Assembly (NCBI GenBank): GCA_902384935.1
Contig: CABMDO010000020.1
Span: 1-64,000 of the forward strand
Direction: 5' to 3'
Source: Candidatus Norongarragalina meridionalis
GTDB taxonomy: Archaea; Micrarchaeota; Micrarchaeia; Norongarragalinales; Norongarragalinaceae
Length of the DNA stretch: 64,000 nt
This document shows, in pieces, positions 58,970 to 64,000 of this stretch. Numbering within the stretch: position 1 is the stretch's first letter; each line of letters starts with the position of its first letter. The position numbers and the translations under genes were made by a program. The notes under the pieces are model-generated. The model had not been told where the DNA came from. It saw nothing but the letters and a program-made list of their open reading frames with translations, and did not search any database.

Positions 58970-59749
58970 TCATCCACTTTTTTTAAGCAGTTTCTTAACT
59001 TCAGAGACTATTGCGGGTATTGAGTCTGAATTTTTTGCAAGTTTGTCTGCAAAGGCAGGCATATTTTTCAGTACATCTTCACGAGAAACGTCGTGCCATA
59101 TTGGCAGAATTACTTTTTGTCCATTTGACTCTTTAGCAAATAAGCCATCTAGCTCGTGTTCCGTCCATTTCGAGTGCTTACTGAAAAAAGCTTTGGAAAA
59201 TATAACTAGACCGAATCTACTTCGGCTCAGACCTCGGTCTATTGATGCGCGGAGGCTGTCTCCCCACCCAAGCTCAAAATCGTCATACCATGTTCGTATT
59301 CCTGCAGAGACTAGGGCATCGGCTAGTGGCTTGACAAATGAATCCTTATCTTCGTACACGTGACAGATAAAGATGTCATATTCTTCGGCGGTTTGTGTGC
59401 CAGAAGTTTTGCTAGCTTCACGATCGGTAACGCTAAAAGACAGAATTTTGTCTCTAACAGTCGTATCATACGGGTTTTGATCATAAAGCCACTCCAAATC
59501 GGTTAGTGACCCAACCGCAAGAAGTTTATTTTTAGCTTTGAAATCGTAAGGATTCTCAGCAAGCAGTGTCCTAAGACTATGCGGATTTCCTAATTGTATG
59601 AGTCGCTCCCTCACCGTCGAGTCATACGGATTTTGATGATGGAGCCATTCCAAATCGTCTACGGATCCTATCTCTAAAAGTCTTCTCTTTGCAGCAGAAT
59701 CGTAGGGATTGTATTCTAAAATTTTTCGTATATGACTAGTATCAACCAT
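58970..59749 (-). CDS. TIR-domain protein with four N-terminal 26-aa LRV-like (NPYD) repeats
   Basis: TIR: 'EYDIFICHVYEDKDSFVKPLADALVSAGIRTWYDDFELGWGDSLRASIDRGLSRSRFGLVIFSKAFFSKHSKWTEHELDGLFA'; repeats NPYD-x22. ATG 59749 preceded by GGTGAGG (ORF track begins at 59812). Confidence 0.9.
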   Translation of the reverse strand: MVDTSHIRKILEYNPYDSAAKRRLLEIGSVDDLEWLHHQNPYDSTVRERLIQLGNPHSLRTLLAENPYDFKAKNKLLAVGSLTDLEWLYDQNPYDTTVRDKILSFSVTDREASKTSGTQTAEEYDIFICHVYEDKDSFVKPLADALVSAGIRTWYDDFELGWGDSLRASIDRGLSRSRFGLVIFSKAFFSKHSKWTEHELDGLFAKESNGQKVILPIWHDVSREDVLKNMPAFADKLAKNSDSIPAIVSEVKKLLKKSG

Positions 59750-59932
59750 TGCCTCACCAGAGCGTTGCTTGTAATAGAAGCCTATCCTATGAATCATATT
59801 AAAGGTTTTCATAGAAAACTATCAAACCATGCTATTTGAGCAGAGGGTACAATGATTTCGAGTTTATGCATATGGAACCTGACGCTAATTGCGCCATAAG
59901 GGATTTAAATTCTAGGTCGCGGTTGTTGTTTT

Positions 59933-61099
59933 ATGGGTTCCGCTTCTTCTGAATTGCCAGAAGCGGTTGCTAAACGAGTTTCGGAAGAGCGAATATTTTC
60001 CGTAGGTCGCCTAACCCGAACCATAAAGGAAACGCTCGAATCCAACAGCGACCTAAGAGAAATCTGGGTAAGGGGAGAAATTTCAAATCTGACATACCAT
60101 CTATCGGGTCACGTCTATTTTACCCTAAAGGATGAAAACAGCCAGATTAAATGCACCATGTGGAAGAGCAACGCGTCCAATTTGAAATTCAAGCTGGCGA
60201 GCGGCGGAAAGACAATAGTTCGGGGGTCCGTCGAAGTATATGAGCCACGAGGGGAATATCAGTTAATCGTAAAAGAGGCGTACGAAGACGGTTTGGGAGA
60301 TCTCCACAAGCGGTTTCTTTTGCTAAAGGAAAAGCTCAGCAAGGAAGGATTGTTCGCGGAGGAGCACAAGAAAAGAATTCCGAAATTTCCCAAAACCATA
60401 GGAGTAATCACTTCGCCAACTGGCGCGGTGTTCCATGACATATGTAACGTCATAAGCCGCAGGTTTCCGCACGTGAGAATTTTGCTCGTGCCAGCCAAGG
60501 TGCAGGGCGATGATGGCGCACAGTCAATAGTAGCCGCAATTCATACTGCGAATGGAATCAAAGAAATCGATTTGATTATACTTGCCAGAGGCGGCGGCTC
60601 GTTAGAGGATTTATGGTGTTTTAACGAGGAATCCGTAGCGCGGGCCGTCTACTCTTCAGAAATACCGATAGTTTCCGGAATCGGGCACGAAACCGATTTC
60701 ACGATAGCGGACTTTGTATCCGACAAGAGGGCTCCGACACCATCTGCAGCGGCCGAAATAATAGTGCCAGATGCGATGAGAATAGAGACGGAATTGCAGC
60801 AATATGCCGACAAGCTCGTCAGAGGCCTACAGAACTTTGTCAGTCTTAGAAGCGAACGTTTGGATGGCTTGACTATTCGGCTCATACGGTCAATGAAGTA
60901 TACCGCCCAAAACAAGTCTGGGGGCGTAAAAACAATGCAGGGCAAACTAGGCTCTCTAGACCCAACCTCGGTGCTGAAGCGGGGCTTTTCAATAACGCTA
61001 TTAGGTAAGCAGTTGGTAATTGACGCAAAACAGGTCAAGAGGGGAGACAAGCTAAAGACGGTGCTGGCTAGCGGCCAGATAAGTTCGGAAGTGGAGTGA
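59933..61099 (+). CDS. xseA: Exodeoxyribonuclease VII large subunit
   Basis: OB-fold 'LREIWVRGEISNLTYHLSGHVYFTLKDENSQIKCTMW', 'IGVITSPTGAVFHDICNVISRRFPHV', 'LARGGGSLEDLWCFNEESVARAVYSSEIPIVSGIGHETDFTIADFVSDKRAPTPSAAAE'. Confidence 0.96.
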   Translation: MGSASSELPEAVAKRVSEERIFSVGRLTRTIKETLESNSDLREIWVRGEISNLTYHLSGHVYFTLKDENSQIKCTMWKSNASNLKFKLASGGKTIVRGSVEVYEPRGEYQLIVKEAYEDGLGDLHKRFLLLKEKLSKEGLFAEEHKKRIPKFPKTIGVITSPTGAVFHDICNVISRRFPHVRILLVPAKVQGDDGAQSIVAAIHTANGIKEIDLIILARGGGSLEDLWCFNEESVARAVYSSEIPIVSGIGHETDFTIADFVSDKRAPTPSAAAEIIVPDAMRIETELQQYADKLVRGLQNFVSLRSERLDGLTIRLIRSMKYTAQNKSGGVKTMQGKLGSLDPTSVLKRGFSITLLGKQLVIDAKQVKRGDKLKTVLASGQISSEVE

Positions 61100-61103
61100 T
61101 GTG

Positions 61104-61322
61104 ATGTCAAAAAAAACAAGGACTTTTGAGGAAAAACTCGAACGAATTGGAGAGATCGTTTCCCAACTGGAAAGAGGAAACATGGGCTTACAAGAAAGCA
61201 TAGCTCTGTTCAAAGAGGGCAGCGCCCTGACAAAGGAGTGCAAACGATATCTGGAAAAAACTGAACTCGAGATTCAAAAGGTTATTGACGAATCCGGTTC
61301 GACAGAGAAGTTTACTGCTTAA
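61104..61322 (+). CDS. xseB: Exodeoxyribonuclease VII small subunit
   Basis: 'TFEEKLERIGEIVSQLERGNMGLQESIALFKEGSALTKECKRYLEKTELEIQKV'; directly follows xseA. Confidence 0.93.
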   Translation: MSKKTRTFEEKLERIGEIVSQLERGNMGLQESIALFKEGSALTKECKRYLEKTELEIQKVIDESGSTEKFTA

Positions 61323-61788
61323 TCCCGGTCGCCAAAGCTTCGAAGCGGGATACATGCATGGAAAAATTAACCGAATAATAGTGGCGCCTAGTTTCGTCCA
61401 AGGTCATCAAACGATATCTTCTAAAGTTAGTAATTTGGATAAATTGGCTCTTAGAAATTGAATAGACGTAGACTAACTTTCCTTTGCTAAGCGCGGTTTT
61501 GGCTTCTTTCCACACACCTGCAGAAATTTTTTTACCTTCAAGCGGAAGAACTACAACGATATCGCAAGCCGAAGCTAGATCACAAAATTCGGGCATCGTA
61601 AGTCGCTGGTGTTTCTTTGTTTTTGGGTTTATGAGTTTGGATGGTTTGAAAACGGCACTGATGGCGCGCATTACTTTTCTCTCCAACTCAGTATCATAGG
61701 CGATCATCGGGTGCGCAAAATATACTTTTTTTCGCTTTAGAATAGCAGTCCCTTTTGATGCAGTCTTAGCATCAGTTCTCGTTCGCAT
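61312..61788 (-). CDS. Nucleoside 2-deoxyribosyltransferase/SLOG-like Rossmann protein
   Basis: 'KKVYFAHPMIAYDTELERKVMRAI', 'FCDLASACDIVVVLPLEGKKISAGVWKEAKTALSKGKLVYVY'. Start uncertain. Confidence 0.6.
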   Translation of the reverse strand: MRTRTDAKTASKGTAILKRKKVYFAHPMIAYDTELERKVMRAISAVFKPSKLINPKTKKHQRLTMPEFCDLASACDIVVVLPLEGKKISAGVWKEAKTALSKGKLVYVYSISKSQFIQITNFRRYRLMTLDETRRHYYSVNFSMHVSRFEALATGIKQ

Positions 61789-62423
61789 TGAACATCGCCC
61801 ATCGCATATTTATAGAAGTCAGTAGTTTTTTGATTTTGAGAACCTAAGAATTCTTCGTAACATTCGTATATTGCTGGACCGAAAGCAACTTTTTTTAAAC
61901 AAAAGTCTAAAGACCATCCCTTATCTGAAGATAGTTTTTGAGCGACTCCGAGAAGTTCGGCATGATGCCGAGAAGCATACGCCAAGGCGCGGTCTCTCAT
62001 TAGATTTTTGTGACTAACGGGCACGCCATGCTCAGTGGATAACTGTTCTAGTGAAACAAAGTCCTTTGCTAGTTTTTTCTTTAAATTTTCGGCAGCAGGA
62101 GACGACATGGTGTCAATCCTAAGCTCAGCAGGTATAGACACCAGGCCGGGGAGAAGCTCATCTAAAACTGGAAAATCAAAATATGAAACATTGTGACCAC
62201 CGAAAACGCAGCCCTGTGCTAACAGATCGTCTATTTTTTTAGGCAATGTTTTAAATGAGGAGGGACCAGGTGGTGCATCCGAATAGAAAAGTGATTCCGC
62301 ATCACTAGTAGCAAGCTGCACAGAAATGACTTTGGTATTGCCGTGCCGGACATCAGTAGAAAAATTTTTAGTCTCGATATCAAAGGCTACGATTTGTTCT
62401 GGTTTGATTTGCATTGTAAACAT
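61737..62423 (-). CDS. DEDDy-type RNase H-like 3'-5' exonuclease
   Basis: Exo I 'IVAFDIETKN', Exo II 'VFGGHNVSYFDFPVLDELLP', Exo III 'FYKYAMGDVQCERELMLRLH'. Confidence 0.78.
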   Translation of the reverse strand: MFTMQIKPEQIVAFDIETKNFSTDVRHGNTKVISVQLATSDAESLFYSDAPPGPSSFKTLPKKIDDLLAQGCVFGGHNVSYFDFPVLDELLPGLVSIPAELRIDTMSSPAAENLKKKLAKDFVSLEQLSTEHGVPVSHKNLMRDRALAYASRHHAELLGVAQKLSSDKGWSLDFCLKKVAFGPAIYECYEEFLGSQNQKTTDFYKYAMGDVQCERELMLRLHQKGLLF

Positions 62424-62505
62424 TAGTCCGCGAATCTAAAATAATAAGCTACCTAGACGTCCCTTCCACTGTTAAAGTCGCTGACAGTCCACAATATCGA
62501 TAAAG

Positions 62506-62922
62506 TTAACCTATCGTCAGCGTCGGCCGCATGCGCCGCGGTCCGTTCGTCCAATTTCCGGTGAAATTGCCGTTGGACCTCGCGAACCAGCACGCCATCG
62601 TGCCGTTCCTCGACGCGCACGTTCCGCTAATCGCAGTGCCGTTCGGTCCGCCCTGGACCGCGCACGCCGCGCCTTCCGCCTTGTTCAGGCACGCTTGCGT
62701 ACGCTGCGCCTCCATCTGGGCGCGTTCGGCATCGGTCATGTTTCTCGAGAAGTTTCCGCCGAAGCCGGGCTGCCCGGCAGGGGGGTTGCCCCCGCCTGCC
62801 GGGTTCCCGTCCATCGCAGGACTTCCGGTTTCGGGTTGCGCGTTGGATGAAACGCAGCCCGACAAAACCAGGGCCGCCAGGAGGATGAGCGGCAGGAGAT
62901 ATGCGCCGGAAGTTCCGCTCAT
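62506..62922 (-). CDS. Secreted lipoprotein-like small protein
   Basis: Lipobox-like 'LILLAALVLSGCVSS'; Gly/Asn/Pro-rich. Confidence 0.7.
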   Translation of the reverse strand: MSGTSGAYLLPLILLAALVLSGCVSSNAQPETGSPAMDGNPAGGGNPPAGQPGFGGNFSRNMTDAERAQMEAQRTQACLNKAEGAACAVQGGPNGTAISGTCASRNGTMACWFARSNGNFTGNWTNGPRRMRPTLTIG

Positions 62923-63446
62923 TTCTTCCCACTTTTTGCGTTGGAGAGATGAGGAGGAATGCCGCGTTCAAAACCGAAGCCGGGCATTTCAAAGCCAGGC
63001 ATGTCGCCAGGCTGGGTATCGTTCAGCCCCAGATCCTTCGTGAGTTCCGCCCGCAGCTGTTCGATGTGCGCGAACTTGTCGAACGTGGACTGGTTGAGTA
63101 TGTCGAACAGCCGTCCGCCGAATCCGTATTCGGCATTGAGCTGCTTCGCAGTGGCGTAATCGTCGTTGAGAACCGCCTGATTGAATTCCGCGAACGCTGT
63201 TTCGTTGAAGGTGCTGCGCTTGGTTGCGTTGAGGTTGGGGCGCGTGCCGTTCCAGTCCCCGCGCATCATGCGCGGCTGGTGTCCCGTCGAGTTGCCGAAA
63301 TCGGGAGGGGTTCCGTTGAAGTCCGGATGGTGCCACGTCGCGTTGTTCTCGTCCGGCCAGCGCGTGAGATTCGGCGCTGCCAGAGCGAGTCCGGTTGAAA
63401 CCAGCAGAACTACCGCGAGTCCCGCCAACCAAAACTTCGAATTCAT
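62919..63446 (-). CDS. Secreted small protein with signal peptide
   Basis: Internal start MNSKFWLAGLAVVLLVSTGLALAAP; Asn-rich N-glycosylation-type sequons; overlaps the lipoprotein start. Confidence 0.7.
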   Translation of the reverse strand: MNSKFWLAGLAVVLLVSTGLALAAPNLTRWPDENNATWHHPDFNGTPPDFGNSTGHQPRMMRGDWNGTRPNLNATKRSTFNETAFAEFNQAVLNDDYATAKQLNAEYGFGGRLFDILNQSTFDKFAHIEQLRAELTKDLGLNDTQPGDMPGFEMPGFGFERGIPPHLSNAKSGKK

Positions 63447-63491
63447 TGCAATCCACCTCTTGTTAAGTGCCCAATATTTCGGGATATAAAC

Positions 63492-63645
63492 GGATTTCCC
63501 GAAATAACCCCCAACTGATACCCAAATCTTTCGTTTTGCCAAGCGGGGGAAATCAGGAGAACCGTAGAACTGAAAGGGGGCGGAGCCCCCTTGCGGGTTC
63601 GCGGATTTCCCGAAATAACCCCCGACTAATACCCAAATTCATTCG
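63492..63645. repeat. Direct repeat (~42 bp, two copies, 63492-63533 and 63603-63645) flanking a dispersed element
   Basis: GGATTTCCCGAAATAACCCCCAACTGATACCCAAATCTTTCG vs GGATTTCCCGAAATAACCCCCGACTAATACCCAAATTCATTCG; between them GGGGGAAATCAGGAGAACCGTAGAACTGAAAGGGGGCGGAGCCCCC. Confidence 0.75.
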
Positions 63646-64000
63646 TACCTCAGCGCTTCCACGGGTTCTACGGAAGCGGCGTTGCGGGCGGGAATCGCGC
63701 CCGAAGCGACTCCGACCAGCACGGAGAATCCCATCGCGAAAGCGATGACGTCAAGCGTGATTTTAGACGGCAATCCTACCCAGGCGAACACCGCGGAAAG
63801 AGCGACCGCGAGCACTATGCCCAGCCCTCCGCCTATGAGTCCGACAAGCGCGGACTCGAACAGGAATAGCTTCTGGATTTCGGCGCGCTTCGCACCCAGC
63901 GACTTGAGAATGCCGATGAACCTCGTCTGCTCGAGCACCGACGTGAACATCACGTTCGCAACGCCTATGCCTCCTACCAGAAGCGAAATGGAGGCGATGC
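63639..64000 (-). CDS. MacB/FtsX-family ABC transporter permease, C-terminal part (cut by window edge)
   Basis: Frame open to the window end: 'IASISLLVGGIGVANVMFTSVLEQTRFIGILKSLGAKRAEIQKLFLFESALVGLIGGGLGI...PARNAASVEPVEALRYE'. Confidence 0.92.
   Translation of the reverse strand, partial: IASISLLVGGIGVANVMFTSVLEQTRFIGILKSLGAKRAEIQKLFLFESALVGLIGGGLGIVLAVALSAVFAWVGLPSKITLDVIAFAMGFSVLVGVASGAIPARNAASVEPVEALRYE

Noticed and set aside
57998-62423. Calling the island a known defence system (Thoeris, CBASS, Avs, pAgo-TIR)
   Set aside because: No ThsA-type SIR2/Macro partner, no CD-NTase, no STAND NTPase and no PIWI protein was found next to the TIR gene.
1-64000. CRISPR array
   Set aside because: No regularly spaced direct repeats of 24-40 bp with unique spacers seen; repeats found are coding (propeller, NPYD) or paired intergenic elements.
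1-64000. Transposase, integrase or rRNA genes
   Set aside because: None recognised in the translations or nucleotide sequence.

Overview
The window is 64 kb of GC-rich, densely coding archaeal DNA, almost certainly chromosomal. The archaeal markers are MCM, aIF2-beta, aIF1A, Kae1, Bud32, an AglB/Stt3 oligosaccharyltransferase with WWDYG, class III (QSALEYL) prepilin signal peptides, and a tRNA-Val gene without an encoded CCA. Small divergent proteins and local gene content suggest a DPANN-type lineage (inference). Layout: (1) a giant exported-type protein cut by the left edge plus two downstream genes, ~1-8.9 kb; (2) an archaeal type IV pilus/Tad locus (pilin, 2x TadC, TadA/VirB11 ATPase) followed by a minus-strand set of pilin-like/exported proteins including a 1184-aa vWA protein with an internal seven-unit repeat, 9-21 kb; (3) stomatin, an AT-rich orphan gene, MCM, tRNA-Val and a secreted clan-CD-like protease, 21-28.5 kb; (4) a large N-glycan/surface polysaccharide cluster, 28.5-48.5 kb; (5) housekeeping genes (ArgS, presenilin-type protease, aIF2-beta, aIF1A) and lineage-specific proteins, 48.5-55 kb; (6) Kae1, a free-standing LAGLIDADG protein and Bud32, 55-58 kb; (7) a visibly AT-richer accessory island, 58-62.4 kb, with a two-gene AlbA_2/Schlafen-like + repeat-TIR unit, bacterial-type exonuclease VII (XseA/XseB), and an overlapping NDT/SLOG-like + DEDDy-exonuclease pair; (8) small secreted proteins and a MacB/FtsX permease cut by the right edge. 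The best candidate for an undescribed system is the TIR/AlbA_2 operon and its nuclease-rich surroundings. The second is a PilY1-like architecture (vWA with an inserted seven-blade repeat) inside an archaeal pilus locus. All family calls come from motifs read by eye in the supplied translations; no database search was run. Many ORFs in the supplied track are GC-driven shadow frames and were ignored.
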